From NCBI GenBank assembly GCA_963848675.1, contig CAWKEY010000022.1, forward strand, positions 1 to 64,000: a DNA stretch of 64,000 bases, read 5' to 3'. The DNA is from CAWKEY01 sp963848675. GTDB taxonomy: Bacteria; Pseudomonadota; Gammaproteobacteria; Methylococcales; Methylomonadaceae. Position 1 is the stretch's first letter, and the number at the start of each line of letters is the position of its first letter. Below the pieces are notes generated by a model. It made no database searches and was not told the DNA's origin. It worked only from the letters and a program-made list of their open reading frames with translations. Position numbers and translations under genes: made by a program. Shown piece by piece: positions 34,722 to 43,694 of this stretch.

Positions 34722-36459
34722 CTTTTTTAACCCATGCCTTAATGACTTGTGCGACTAATTTTGGATCTTCATCAACCAAGCGCTGCACATACTCCAGGCG
34801 TTTCTCGTAGCTTTGTGGCGCATCCAGCAACAGCAAGTCTTCAACATCGGTAGGCAGCGCAGCCTGTGCCTTTTGCTCGCCGGCCGGCACAGCGACCGGA
34901 ACACCGTCTTCATTATAATTGACAGTACCACCCATGGCGGCGGCCTGCGCTTCCGCCTCGGCCAAGGCAGCGGCCTTTTTCTGTTCTGCCTCGCCTCCGG
35001 CCAGACTTCGCATACTGGGCCGCAGCACACCCACGAGCAAGAACAATACCACCAGCGCTGCAAGCACCTGCTTCATCAGATCCAGAAACCAGCCTTGCTC
35101 CCAGAGCGGTATTTCAGGCAAGGCCTCCAGTTCTTCAGGCAGTTTAAATGCGACATTGGTGACGATCACCTGATCGCCTCGGCTGCTGTCAAAACCCACC
35201 GCCTGCTTTACCAGGTCAGTGAAGCGATGAATATCTTCCGGCGCATAGGACTGGGCTTTCAGGGTGCCGTCGGCCTGAGTCACATGTTGATCATCAAGCA
35301 CCACGGCAACCGACAGCCGGCGCAACAGAGCCGGCGCCAGACGCGTACGGGTGATGGTTTTATCCAGTTCGTAATTTTTGGTTGCACTTTTGCTTTGGGA
35401 TCCAGAAGCTGTTGCAGAACTGGCAGAAGAGTTCTGCGCGGGCAAGGTTTCTGGCGCCACACCTGCCTGTGTGGGCTGGTTTGACAGGGCACCAGGCACG
35501 CCTTGAGCCGCCGGCAAGGTATTTTGTTGTTCCGAGATTTGTTCGCTTCTAAGCGCCGGCAAATCTGGATTAAACATCTCCTGAGTTCTATCGGTCTGGG
35601 TAAAATCGACATCGGCTGAAATCTGCGCGCGCATGCCATTGCCTACCAGCGGCGACAGGATATTTTCAATCCGTGACATCAAATGCTCTTCGACGTTTTT
35701 CTTGTACTCAAACTGCTTGGAGGTTAGGTAAGTCTCTGATGAGTCTTTGTTATTGAGCAACTGGCCTCTTTGATCAACCACGGTCACCTGCTCGGCTTCA
35801 AGCTGCGGAACGCTGGAAGCCACCAAATGAATAATGGATTCAATCTGGCCCTTATCCAGGGTTCGGCCCTGATACAGATTCACGATGACCGAAGCACTGG
35901 GTTTTTTACGATCGCGGACAAATACCGACTGCTGCGGCAGCGCCAACAGCACTCTCGCGGTTTTTACACTTTGAATAGCCATAATGGTTCGCGCAATTTC
36001 CCCTTCCAGAGCCCGCTGAAATCGCAGCATTTCGACATTCTTGCTGGTCCCGAAACCCTGCTCTTTGTCCAGTAATTCATAGCCCAGACTGGTGGTTCTG
36101 GGCAAACCCTGCGCAGCCAGTTTAAGCTTGACCTCCTGCACCTCATCCATAGGCACCATAATGGCCCCGGAACCGGTTTCGACCTTGTATTTAATGCCTT
36201 GCGCATCCAGAACCTGAAGAATTTCAGCAGCATCCTTTTCACCGATTTCGGCAAGCAATAAGCCATAAGACGGGGCTTGCGACCACAGCACAACGGCAAC
36301 CCCGATCGCAACACTCAAGGCCAGGCCCAGCATTAAGCCAAGCTGGCGCGCTACCGGCAGACCGGCCAGTCCTTTAATGACAGGATGCCCTTCACTCTGT
36401 GCCACCAGCGCATGCTGGATGCCATCGTCAATGATATTGTTACCGTTTTGCTCGCTCAT
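34714..36459 (-). CDS. fliF: Flagellar MS-ring protein FliF
   Basis: A 581-aa protein with two membrane helices (LGLMLGLALSVAIGVAVVLW near 35-55 and VLAALVVLFLLVGVL near 460-475) bracketing the periplasmic ring-building domains (IKYKVETGSGAIMVPMDEVQ; GFGTSKNVEMLRFQRALEGE; KKPSASVIVNL). The cytoplasmic C-terminus (LEYVQRLVDEDPKLVAQVIK) binds FliG. It builds the MS ring housing the export gate. 22 bp follow fliE. Confidence 0.96.
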   Translation of the reverse strand: MSEQNGNNIIDDGIQHALVAQSEGHPVIKGLAGLPVARQLGLMLGLALSVAIGVAVVLWSQAPSYGLLLAEIGEKDAAEILQVLDAQGIKYKVETGSGAIMVPMDEVQEVKLKLAAQGLPRTTSLGYELLDKEQGFGTSKNVEMLRFQRALEGEIARTIMAIQSVKTARVLLALPQQSVFVRDRKKPSASVIVNLYQGRTLDKGQIESIIHLVASSVPQLEAEQVTVVDQRGQLLNNKDSSETYLTSKQFEYKKNVEEHLMSRIENILSPLVGNGMRAQISADVDFTQTDRTQEMFNPDLPALRSEQISEQQNTLPAAQGVPGALSNQPTQAGVAPETLPAQNSSASSATASGSQSKSATKNYELDKTITRTRLAPALLRRLSVAVVLDDQHVTQADGTLKAQSYAPEDIHRFTDLVKQAVGFDSSRGDQVIVTNVAFKLPEELEALPEIPLWEQGWFLDLMKQVLAALVVLFLLVGVLRPSMRSLAGGEAEQKKAAALAEAEAQAAAMGGTVNYNEDGVPVAVPAGEQKAQAALPTDVEDLLLLDAPQSYEKRLEYVQRLVDEDPKLVAQVIKAWVKKDG

Positions 36460-36481
36460 ATGCTATTCACAGTGTGCCGGA

Positions 36482-36793
36482 CTACATCGGCATGTTCATG
36501 ACATCTTGGTAAGCTTCAACCAATTTATTTCTGACCTGTAGCATGGCCTGAAATGAAACACTGGCTTTCTGAGAAGCCACCATCACCTCGGCCAAACTGA
36601 CATCGGCTGCGCCCGTCTCAAAAGCTTCCGCCATTTTTCCGGCGGCTTGCTGGGTGTCATTGACGGAATCAATTGATTGCTTCAACAACACCGAAAAATC
36701 AGTATTGCTGCCTGTTTCCTGCACTTGGCTGCCGGATTCAAGCGACATAGCCCGCATCTGGGCTAACACCTGGTTAATATTCATATCACTCAT
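36482..36793 (-). CDS. fliE: Flagellar hook-basal body protein FliE
   Basis: A 103-aa FliE with the conserved C-terminal half (SINDTQQ-like IDSVNDTQQAAGKMAEAFET; MVASQKASVSFQAMLQVRNK; LVEAYQDVMNMPM). It joins the MS ring/export gate to the rod. First gene of the fliE-F-G-H-I-J-K operon, with a sigma-54 type promoter 38-53 bp upstream. Confidence 0.95.
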   Translation of the reverse strand: MSDMNINQVLAQMRAMSLESGSQVQETGSNTDFSVLLKQSIDSVNDTQQAAGKMAEAFETGAADVSLAEVMVASQKASVSFQAMLQVRNKLVEAYQDVMNMPM

Positions 36794-36830
36794 CGACTTT
36801 TCCTCTTAACTTGCCTACAAGCCCATATCA

Positions 36831-36846
36831 AGCATATTTAATGCCA
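36831..36846 (-). promoter_or_regulatory. Sigma-54 promoter of the fliE operon
   Basis: On the minus strand TGGCATTAAATATGCT: GG (-24) and GC (-12) are exactly 12 bp apart, as sigma-54 requires (consensus TGGCAC-N5-TTGCA). The start site would fall near 36820, about 27 bp before the fliE ATG. FleQ or FleR is the expected activator. Confidence 0.72.
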
Positions 36847-36850
36847 TGAA

Positions 36851-38227
36851 TTAGCATGGGATGGTCAGGCCGGCATCTTTCATTTTGGCAATTTTGTATC
36901 GGAGCGTTCTGGGACTAATGCCAAGCTTTTCCGCCGTGCTTTTACGGCTACCGTTTTCCATCTGCAGAGTTTGTAAAATAATGCTTTCTTCGGCACAGCG
37001 AACGCTCTCCCCCAAGCCGCCCAAATCGCCTTTTTCATTCTCAAAATCAATATCTTCCTTGACATGAACTGAACATGAAACCACCCTGTCGCCGGTCATG
37101 GCTTCAACGTCTTCAAACACCAGGTCCTCGACCGTCAAGCGTTCACCAGTGCGTAAAATCAGCGCCCGCTGTATCACATTATCGAGTTCCCTGACATTCC
37201 CCGGCCAATGATAGGCGTGCATTTTTGCAAGCGCCTGTGGCTCGAATACGGGTAATTTTTTGAAGTGCGGACTATGGCGCTGCATGAATTGGCTTGCCAG
37301 CGGCAAAATATCGCCTGGCCGGTCACGTAAAGGCGGAATAGTAAGAGGAAAAACATTGAGCCGGTAATATAAATCCTCGCGAAAACGTCCTTGCTGCACC
37401 CGTTCTTTTAAGCTGCAATTAGTCGCCGCCAAAATTCTGACATTCAGTGCAATTTTCTTATGGCTGCCCAGCCGCTCAACTTCCTTCTCCTGTAAAACGC
37501 GCAATAATTTTGCCTGTAAACTTGACTCCATTTCGGAGATTTCATCAAGCAGCAAGGTACCGCCCTGCGCCAGCTCGAATTTACCCGGCATGGCCTGCAC
37601 AGCACCGGTGTAGGCTCCTTTTTCGTGCCCAAATAACATCGCCTCAAGCATGTTTTCCGGGATAGCCGCACAATTGACTGCGACAAAAGCTCCTGCGTGA
37701 TACGTGGAGTTTTGATGAATATACCGGGCAATGACTTCCTTACCTGTGCCGCTTTCACCTTGCAGCAACACGCTAACGTCAGTTTTGGCGACTTTGGCGA
37801 CCAAAGCATAGAGTTTTTTCATGTTTTCATCCTGAACGACCCGTTCATTCGCCATCGCCGGACTGACATCGACATAATCGGCGACTTTGCTGACCAGCGC
37901 TCCCGCCTCAAAGGGTTTGATCAGATAATCGGCTGCGCCTGCCTGCATGGCTGCAACCGCTTTGGGTATGGTGCCGTAAGCGGTCATCAGCAGCACCGGC
38001 GTTTCCGAATGCTTGCCTTGCATGTTTTTCAGTAACTGAAAGCCATCCATGATCGGCATCTGCACATCACTGACCACCAATTTAAACTGGCTCCGCTCCA
38101 GCTTGATGAGCGCTTCTGTGCCATTGCCGGCAGCCAGCACACGATAGCCTTCTATTTCCAGCGTTTCACAAAGCGCTTCGCAAAGTGCCAGATCATCTTC
38201 AACAATCAAGACGTCGTATTGTTTCAT
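36851..38227 (-). CDS. fleR: Sigma-54 response regulator FleR (FlrC)
   Basis: A 458-aa NtrC-type regulator. A receiver domain (about 1-120, VEDDLALCEAL, phospho-Asp in LVVSDVQMPIMDGF) is followed by an AAA+ domain with Walker A GESGTGKEV, the sigma-54 contact loop GAYTGA and Walker B GGTLLLDEIS. A C-terminal Fis-type helix-turn-helix ends it (KSTAEKLGISPRTLRYKI). In polar flagellates it is phosphorylated by FleS and turns on class III genes. Its start overlaps the fleS stop by 4 bp. Confidence 0.94.
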   Translation of the reverse strand: MKQYDVLIVEDDLALCEALCETLEIEGYRVLAAGNGTEALIKLERSQFKLVVSDVQMPIMDGFQLLKNMQGKHSETPVLLMTAYGTIPKAVAAMQAGAADYLIKPFEAGALVSKVADYVDVSPAMANERVVQDENMKKLYALVAKVAKTDVSVLLQGESGTGKEVIARYIHQNSTYHAGAFVAVNCAAIPENMLEAMLFGHEKGAYTGAVQAMPGKFELAQGGTLLLDEISEMESSLQAKLLRVLQEKEVERLGSHKKIALNVRILAATNCSLKERVQQGRFREDLYYRLNVFPLTIPPLRDRPGDILPLASQFMQRHSPHFKKLPVFEPQALAKMHAYHWPGNVRELDNVIQRALILRTGERLTVEDLVFEDVEAMTGDRVVSCSVHVKEDIDFENEKGDLGGLGESVRCAEESIILQTLQMENGSRKSTAEKLGISPRTLRYKIAKMKDAGLTIPC

Positions 38228-39450
38228 GTCACTGCTCTCTGATTATGATGCTTACCGGAAAATCCTCCCGGTAAAGATGTAAACTGCTGTTCAATGCAGG
38301 GCAGCGTTAAGGCAAAAACAGCGCCCGTACCGGGCAATACCATCAATTGCACCTCGCCGCCATGCGCTCTCACGACACTGTCGACCACCGCCAAACCCAG
38401 GCCGGTACCGTTTGCCTTGGTAGTAAAAAAGGGCTCAAAAACCCGCTTTGCCAGTGCGCTGGGGATGCCGGGGCCATCGTCCTGAATCACAATATGTAAA
38501 CGGCTATCATCCAGTTGAGATGCGCTTAATTGGATGACGCCTTTTGCACCCACCGCATCCACGGCATTTGTCAATACATTCATCAACGCGCCGCTCAAAG
38601 CATTTTCATTACCCAGCATGTCATCGTCGGCCGCCTCATTGCTGATTTGCAAGCTGACCTGGCCGGAGCCGGCATAATCTTTTAAGGTCTCGCCCAGCTG
38701 ATTTAACAACTTGGTCAAGGAAAAACGCTGCATCGCCAGACGGCCATCTTTGGCAAAAATCAACATATCGTTAACCTGCCGTTCCAAATGATGTAGGCGT
38801 TCAAGAATTTTTCCAGAAAACCGCTGGCGTTTTTCCTTATCCAGCGAGGGATTACTCATTTGCGAGGCATACAGGATGGCTGTTGCCAGAGGAGTTCTGA
38901 CTTGATGAGCCATGCTGGCAACCATTTCGCCCATCGCTGACAACTGTTTTTGCTGATTCAAAATATCCTGCAAACTGCGCATGTCGGTGACATCCGATAA
39001 GACAATAATCTGACCGGCATCCTGCTCCAACTGCCGGCAGGTCATATTCACGCGTTTGCCGCTGAGTAATTGCCGCTCAAGGGGATTATCCGCCACAGCA
39101 ATCAAACTGCGCGCGGCCACATCAGGCCAACTCAGGCCATGCAGTGGCTCACCTAAAAAATCAAGCGCCACGGCATTGCAGTCCACTATGATTCCCGCCA
39201 CATCCAGCACGATGACACCGGCCGGCAAGGCCGCCAGAATCTTTTCTAAACGGTTGGCAAGCTTTTCTTTTTCCTCCAGAGTCTTAAGGCGCTCACTGCG
39301 GGCCGCTGCCAGTTCATCGTGCAACTTGGCAACCTGTTCTTGCAGCCCTTGATAGGAGACCGATAAGTGCTGTGACAGCTCGTTAAAGATACGGAAGGCA
39401 TCGGTGAGCTGTTCAGTTTTTTGTGCTTTCTGTATGTCTTGTGTATTCAT
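38224..39450 (-). CDS. fleS: Sensor histidine kinase FleS (FlrB)
   Basis: A 408-aa soluble kinase without membrane segments. It has an N-terminal coiled coil (about 15-85), a PAS domain (about 85-170; AALPAGVIVLDVAGIIVDCN), a HisKA domain with the H-box MASMAHQVRTPLA and a HATPase with NVLTNAVDAVG, IQDDGPGIPSAL and GTGLGLAVVD. It phosphorylates FleR. Its leader contains a sigma-54 promoter and a 17-bp palindrome. Confidence 0.93.
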   Translation of the reverse strand: MNTQDIQKAQKTEQLTDAFRIFNELSQHLSVSYQGLQEQVAKLHDELAAARSERLKTLEEKEKLANRLEKILAALPAGVIVLDVAGIIVDCNAVALDFLGEPLHGLSWPDVAARSLIAVADNPLERQLLSGKRVNMTCRQLEQDAGQIIVLSDVTDMRSLQDILNQQKQLSAMGEMVASMAHQVRTPLATAILYASQMSNPSLDKEKRQRFSGKILERLHHLERQVNDMLIFAKDGRLAMQRFSLTKLLNQLGETLKDYAGSGQVSLQISNEAADDDMLGNENALSGALMNVLTNAVDAVGAKGVIQLSASQLDDSRLHIVIQDDGPGIPSALAKRVFEPFFTTKANGTGLGLAVVDSVVRAHGGEVQLMVLPGTGAVFALTLPCIEQQFTSLPGGFSGKHHNQRAVT

Positions 39451-39464
39451 GCCTGGCCGCTAGT

Positions 39465-39481
39465 GTTCCTGTCACAGGAAC
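39465..39481. promoter_or_regulatory. Perfect 17-bp palindrome in the fleSR leader
   Basis: GTTCCTGTCACAGGAAC, two 7-bp arms around TCA, between the -12 element at 39487 and the fleS ATG at 39450. It covers or directly follows the expected start of transcription, so it could be an operator or an RNA hairpin. Confidence 0.55.
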
Positions 39482-39485
39482 ATCC

Positions 39486-39501
39486 AGCAAAAATCAGACC
39501 A
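39486..39501 (-). promoter_or_regulatory. Sigma-54 promoter of fleSR
   Basis: On the minus strand TGGTCTGATTTTTGCT: GG and GC 12 bp apart with a TTGC -12 box. The expected start is near 39475, about 25 bp before the fleS ATG. FleQ activation of fleSR is established in Pseudomonas and agrees with fleQ lying just upstream. Confidence 0.72.
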
Positions 39502-39555
39502 CTGCATAATTTTCAATCAGTTAATTCATCATGACAAAAAAATGACGCTTGCTCC

Positions 39556-41034
39556 TCAGCGCTCCAGATCGTACTTGCGTAGTTTTTCGACCAGGGTGGT
39601 ACGGCGCATATTCAAGCGTTTGGCAGCGTGCGCCACCACACCTTTACATTCATCCAGCGCCTGACGAATCAGGTCACCTTCCAAAACATTGAGGTACTCC
39701 TTCAAATCAATGCCCTGCTTGGGTAAATGCGTCAAAGATTCACTCAAGTTTGACGTGTTATCATGATTGATGACGTTTAACTGCTCCGGATCTTCTTGAT
39801 CCATCTCGTCGATATTAATTTTTATGCCTACAGGCACGTCATAGCACTGAAATTTTTCGGACAAATCGCTTACATCGACCAGGGCTCTGGGATAAATAAT
39901 GGCCAAACGCTCAATCAGATTGGCCAGCTCCCTGACATTTCCGGGCCAGTTATGCTGCATCAAAACCCTTAAGGCGCCATCAGTCAGCCGGACTGAGCCA
40001 CGGTTAGCGGCCTCCATTCGGGCGATTATATCCTTCACCAGCAGAGGAATATCCTCTGGCCTGTCTTTTAATGCCGGCATTTCGATGGGAAATACATTCA
40101 AGCGATAAAACAGGTCTTCGCGAAAGCGCTGTTCCTTAATTTCGTGCTCAAGCGACCGGTGCGTCGCCGCTATTACTCTAACATCACAGTTTATGGTTTT
40201 ATTGCTGCCCACCCGCTCAAAACAGCGCTCCTGCAATACGCGCAATAATTTAACCTGCATGGCCATCGGCATATCGCCAATTTCGTCAAGAAAAAGCGTA
40301 CCGCCTTCGGCCATCTCAAAACGTCCCTGCCTTGCGCTTAACGCGCCGGTAAACGCGCCTTTCTCATGGCCAAATAATTCGCTTTCCAGTAATTCACCTG
40401 GAATCGCACCGCAATTAATCGGCACAAACGGCTTCGATACGCGCAGGGATGCTTCATGTAAGGCTCTGGCAACCACTTCCTTGCCTGTGCCCGATTCCCC
40501 CAGAAGCAACACGGTCGCATCCGATTCGGCAACCTGAGCAATCATTTTACGGACCCTGGCTATGGCCGGGCTGTGTCCTTTTAGCCGGTCGATTGATGGC
40601 GAGCGGCGATCATAAACCCGCCGATCCGCGACACTTCTTTGCACTTCTTGCGGTTCGGAACAAGCGGCTGGAAACTTATCGATTATTAATTTCAAGACAG
40701 TATGGGTAAACGGCCATTCCAGCACCTGGAACACCATTTTGCTGATGACGGTGGAAACCTGCAGCGCACCACCTTTATCCGTCACCAGTATCACAGGGAC
40801 ATTGTCGACACGATTGACGATATCTTTGATAACAAGAGCCGGCCTGTCCATGCCGTCGCCGACAAAGATACTAAACAAGGGATCCAGTTCACTGGGTGTA
40901 ATAGTAAAGTTTGAGGAAACAGCCGTTTCAACCTGATATTCCATAAACTTAAGAACGATCTCAAGCTGGGAGGATCTTGTTTTATTATCATCAATTAACA
41001 AAACACGCGGTAAGGCCATAAACTTTATACTCAT
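39556..41034 (-). CDS. fleQ: Flagellar master regulator FleQ (FlrA)
   Basis: A 492-aa sigma-54 activator. The N-terminal receiver-like FleQ domain (about 1-125, VLLIDDNKTRSSQLEIVLKF) lacks the usual phospho-acceptor Asp environment, as in known FleQ. The AAA+ domain has GESGTGKEVVARALH, the sigma-54 loop GAFTGA and GGTLFLDEIGD. The C-terminal helix-turn-helix ends ECKGVVAHAAKRLNMRRTTL. In Pseudomonas FleQ binds c-di-GMP and switches between motility and biofilm genes. No good ribosome site is seen before the two candidate ATGs (41034, 41019). Confidence 0.93.
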   Translation of the reverse strand: MSIKFMALPRVLLIDDNKTRSSQLEIVLKFMEYQVETAVSSNFTITPSELDPLFSIFVGDGMDRPALVIKDIVNRVDNVPVILVTDKGGALQVSTVISKMVFQVLEWPFTHTVLKLIIDKFPAACSEPQEVQRSVADRRVYDRRSPSIDRLKGHSPAIARVRKMIAQVAESDATVLLLGESGTGKEVVARALHEASLRVSKPFVPINCGAIPGELLESELFGHEKGAFTGALSARQGRFEMAEGGTLFLDEIGDMPMAMQVKLLRVLQERCFERVGSNKTINCDVRVIAATHRSLEHEIKEQRFREDLFYRLNVFPIEMPALKDRPEDIPLLVKDIIARMEAANRGSVRLTDGALRVLMQHNWPGNVRELANLIERLAIIYPRALVDVSDLSEKFQCYDVPVGIKINIDEMDQEDPEQLNVINHDNTSNLSESLTHLPKQGIDLKEYLNVLEGDLIRQALDECKGVVAHAAKRLNMRRTTLVEKLRKYDLER

Positions 41035-41301
41035 TACTTTAATTTAACCGGCGGCCAGGAAAGTTCCAAGACTATCCGGATATCATTCCTACCGGCACAT
41101 GGCCTTAAATATAATCCAACTTGCTTATTTAGCTAGTCCGTAGCAGTAAATCCCTATCAGAATGCCATTTAATTCATCTTGTTCATGGGCGTTCTTAACC
41201 CAATTTACAAAAATTGCCTGTATTCATATCGCATTCAGACTTGACAAAAAATTCACATCGTAGACACTAGCCAAGTCTTAATTATTTAGAGTAGAGTTTC
41301 T

Positions 41302-42552
41302 TTGAACGACATCCCCCTCAGTATGCTCTTTGGCATGCTTGCACTAATGCTGATCCTTTCTGCGTTTTTTTCCGGTTCTGAAACCGCTTTAATGACACTG
41401 AACCGGTATCGTTTAAGACATTTGGTCAAGCTCAAGCATTCCGGCGCTATAAAAGCACAACAATTACTGCAGCGCCCTGACCAGTTGATAAGCCTGATCT
41501 TGCTTGGTAATAATTTTGTTAATGTGATGGCTTCGTCATTAGCCACTATCATTGCCATCCGGCTTTATGGTGACAACGAGGCCAGTATCGGTATCGCCGC
41601 CGGCATTTTAACCCTTGCCTTGCTGATTTTCTCCGAAGTAACTCCGAAAACGTTGTCCGCCGTTAAGCCTGAAATACTCGCTTTCCCTTCCGCCTGGGTC
41701 TACACGCCTTTACTAAAAATTTTCTATCCCATCGTCTGGAGCGTCAATCTGATTACCAGCCTATTGCTGCGGATAGTCGGCATCAATGTCAAAAAACATA
41801 GCCACGATATGCTCAACAAGGAAGAACTGAAAAGCATTGTTGCAGAAGCTGAAAGTTTTATGCCCAGCCGCTACCAAAAAATGTTGTTGGGCATCCTGGA
41901 CCTTGAATCAGCCACCGTTGAAGACGTTATGACGCCACGAAATGAAATCATTGGCATTGACCTGGAACTACCCATTGAAGACATCATTAACCAAATCAAG
42001 AGCAGTCCGCACACCCGCTTACCCGTCTATAAAAAAAGCATCGACCGAGTTATTGGCTTTTTGCACCTCCGAAAAATACTGGTACTCATCAACCAGGAAG
42101 ATTTTGACAAACAAACGATTATCAACCATCTGATCAAGCCCTCGTTCATTCCGGAAAACACACCGGTGCATAAACAAATGCATAATTTCAAAAGCGAAAA
42201 AAGTCGCCTCGGCTTGGTGGTAGACGAATACGGTGACGTACAAGGCCTAGTGACACTAGACGACTTGTTACAAGAAATCGTAGGCGAGCTCATCACGGAC
42301 GATGTTACCGTCAGAGAACAAAGCGATGGCAGCTACTTGGTTGATGCCAGTATTACGGTCAGGGAATTAAACCGCATCACCCAATGGTCTTTACCCACAG
42401 AAGGCCCCAAAACACTGAACGGCCTCATTATCGAGTTTATGGAGACCATCCCGGAACCCGGAACCAGCATCAGACTGCACGGCTATCTCTTGGAAATCAT
42501 AAAGTGCGATGGCAATACGGTCAAACTGGTCAAATTTTTACCTAAAAAATAA
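41302..42552 (+). CDS. CorC/HlyC family (CNNM) transporter
   Basis: A 416-aa protein. The DUF21/CNNM membrane domain (about 1-190; ILSAFFSGSETALMTLNRYRL; LILLGNNFVNVMASSLATII; FSEVTPKTLSAVKPE) is followed by a CBS pair (about 205-330; VMTPRNEIIGIDL; RLPVYKKSIDRVIGFLHLRK; EYGDVQGLVTLDDLLQEIVG) and a CorC_HlyC domain. Relatives move or sense Mg2+/Co2+. The frame has only a TTG start (41302, with AGAGTAGAG ahead); the next ATG would remove part of the first helix. Confidence 0.9.
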   Translation: MNDIPLSMLFGMLALMLILSAFFSGSETALMTLNRYRLRHLVKLKHSGAIKAQQLLQRPDQLISLILLGNNFVNVMASSLATIIAIRLYGDNEASIGIAAGILTLALLIFSEVTPKTLSAVKPEILAFPSAWVYTPLLKIFYPIVWSVNLITSLLLRIVGINVKKHSHDMLNKEELKSIVAEAESFMPSRYQKMLLGILDLESATVEDVMTPRNEIIGIDLELPIEDIINQIKSSPHTRLPVYKKSIDRVIGFLHLRKILVLINQEDFDKQTIINHLIKPSFIPENTPVHKQMHNFKSEKSRLGLVVDEYGDVQGLVTLDDLLQEIVGELITDDVTVREQSDGSYLVDASITVRELNRITQWSLPTEGPKTLNGLIIEFMETIPEPGTSIRLHGYLLEIIKCDGNTVKLVKFLPKK

Positions 42553-42660
42553 ATCGTTATCTGCAAGTAACAGATTCCACTAAAAAATTGCGTTTTCTTG
42601 AATAACTAAAATAATACAACCTATACTTAAAGCCGGTTTAAGAATTCACCCATAAGCGCC

Positions 42661-43296
42661 ATGCCAAAACTCACTGTTTTTTTCAAAGATAAAGCAATCC
42701 AATCAAGCCTGTTTGAGAACGGCGTGGTGCATATCGGACGCGATGAAACCAATGACTTAAGCATTGACAGCCTTGCTGTCGCGCCGGCTCACGCCGCCTT
42801 GATTATCCGCGATGACGGCTGCACTATCAAACAGCTGAATGATGAATACCCATTAATCGTCAATGGTGAAAAGCAGAAGGAATGCAGTGTCTATAACTAC
42901 GATACGATTTCTATAGGAAAGCATGATATTGTCTTTACGACGACCGAATCGGCCGAGCAACAGACTCCAATCGAAAGCCTGATTGACAAAGATGTCATCT
43001 CGCTAAATCAGGAAATCGGTAAAGCTCAACATAGCCCTGTCGGCAACCTGCAAGCCCTGGATGGCCCCAATATCGGCAAAATTCTTCCCTTAAAAAAGGC
43101 CATGACTCGACTGGGCCATAGCGGGAGCGCCGTTGTTGCTATTGCCAGAAGAAAAGAGGGCTATTTCATTTCCGCATTGGAAAATAACGGCACGATCACG
43201 ATCAACCATCAGTCTTTAGAGGACAATTCTCTGAAACTTAATCAAAACGATGTCATCGTTATCGGCAGCACCTCCCTGCAATTTTTCATGAATTAA
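42661..43296 (+). CDS. Protein with two FHA-like domains
   Basis: A 211-aa protein. Residues about 15-100 form an FHA domain (VVHIGRDETNDLSIDSLAVAP, HAALII, LIVNGE, YDTISIGKHDIVF) with the conserved GR and H positions. Residues about 125-210 form a second, weaker copy (NIGKILPLKKAMTRLGHSG; ITINHQSLEDNSLKLNQNDV). FHA domains bind phosphothreonine, but the first copy has A-P in place of S at the usual SxxH, so binding may be altered. No Ser/Thr kinase is nearby. 4 bp precede the PilZ gene, so the two are probably co-translated. Confidence 0.82.
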   Translation: MPKLTVFFKDKAIQSSLFENGVVHIGRDETNDLSIDSLAVAPAHAALIIRDDGCTIKQLNDEYPLIVNGEKQKECSVYNYDTISIGKHDIVFTTTESAEQQTPIESLIDKDVISLNQEIGKAQHSPVGNLQALDGPNIGKILPLKKAMTRLGHSGSAVVAIARRKEGYFISALENNGTITINHQSLEDNSLKLNQNDVIVIGSTSLQFFMN

Positions 43297-43300
43297 AGCC

Positions 43301-43669
43301 ATGGCCAACCCAGAAAACAACGACAAACACCATTATCATGGCATTTTCTATCAAGCCAAAACCACTTTAAGCTGCCAGGAAAAATGCTGGCCCTGTAAAA
43401 TAATGGATATGTCCTTAAAAGGCTGCCTGCTGAATTTTGAATTTCCCTGGGCGGAAGATCTGGAAAAAATCTACACGCTGAGCGTGCAGTTTCCCGATCA
43501 GGTGCCAATAACCATGGAGCTTAGCGCTGCCCATGTTGTCGGCAATCATGCTGGTTTTAAATGTGAACACATTGACACAGACTGCATTGCCGAATTACGC
43601 CGCCTGGTTGAACTAAATCTTGGCAGCACCGCCCTGCTGGAAAGGGATCTGCTGGCTCTGGTCGAATAA
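43301..43669 (+). CDS. PilZ domain protein
   Basis: A 122-aa protein covering one PilZ domain. It has a C-rich strand (CQEKCWPCKIMDMSLKGCLL) where DxSxxG-type D-M-S-L-K-G is kept, and a tail of short strands (CEHIDTDCIAELRRLVELNL) typical of PilZ proteins. The upstream RxxxR c-di-GMP motif is not clear (QAKTTLSCQEKC occupies that place), so c-di-GMP binding is uncertain. It lies 4 bp after the FHA gene. Confidence 0.75.
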   Translation: MANPENNDKHHYHGIFYQAKTTLSCQEKCWPCKIMDMSLKGCLLNFEFPWAEDLEKIYTLSVQFPDQVPITMELSAAHVVGNHAGFKCEHIDTDCIAELRRLVELNLGSTALLERDLLALVE

Positions 43670-43694
43670 ATCCGGTCTGCGCACAGCTGGCTGT

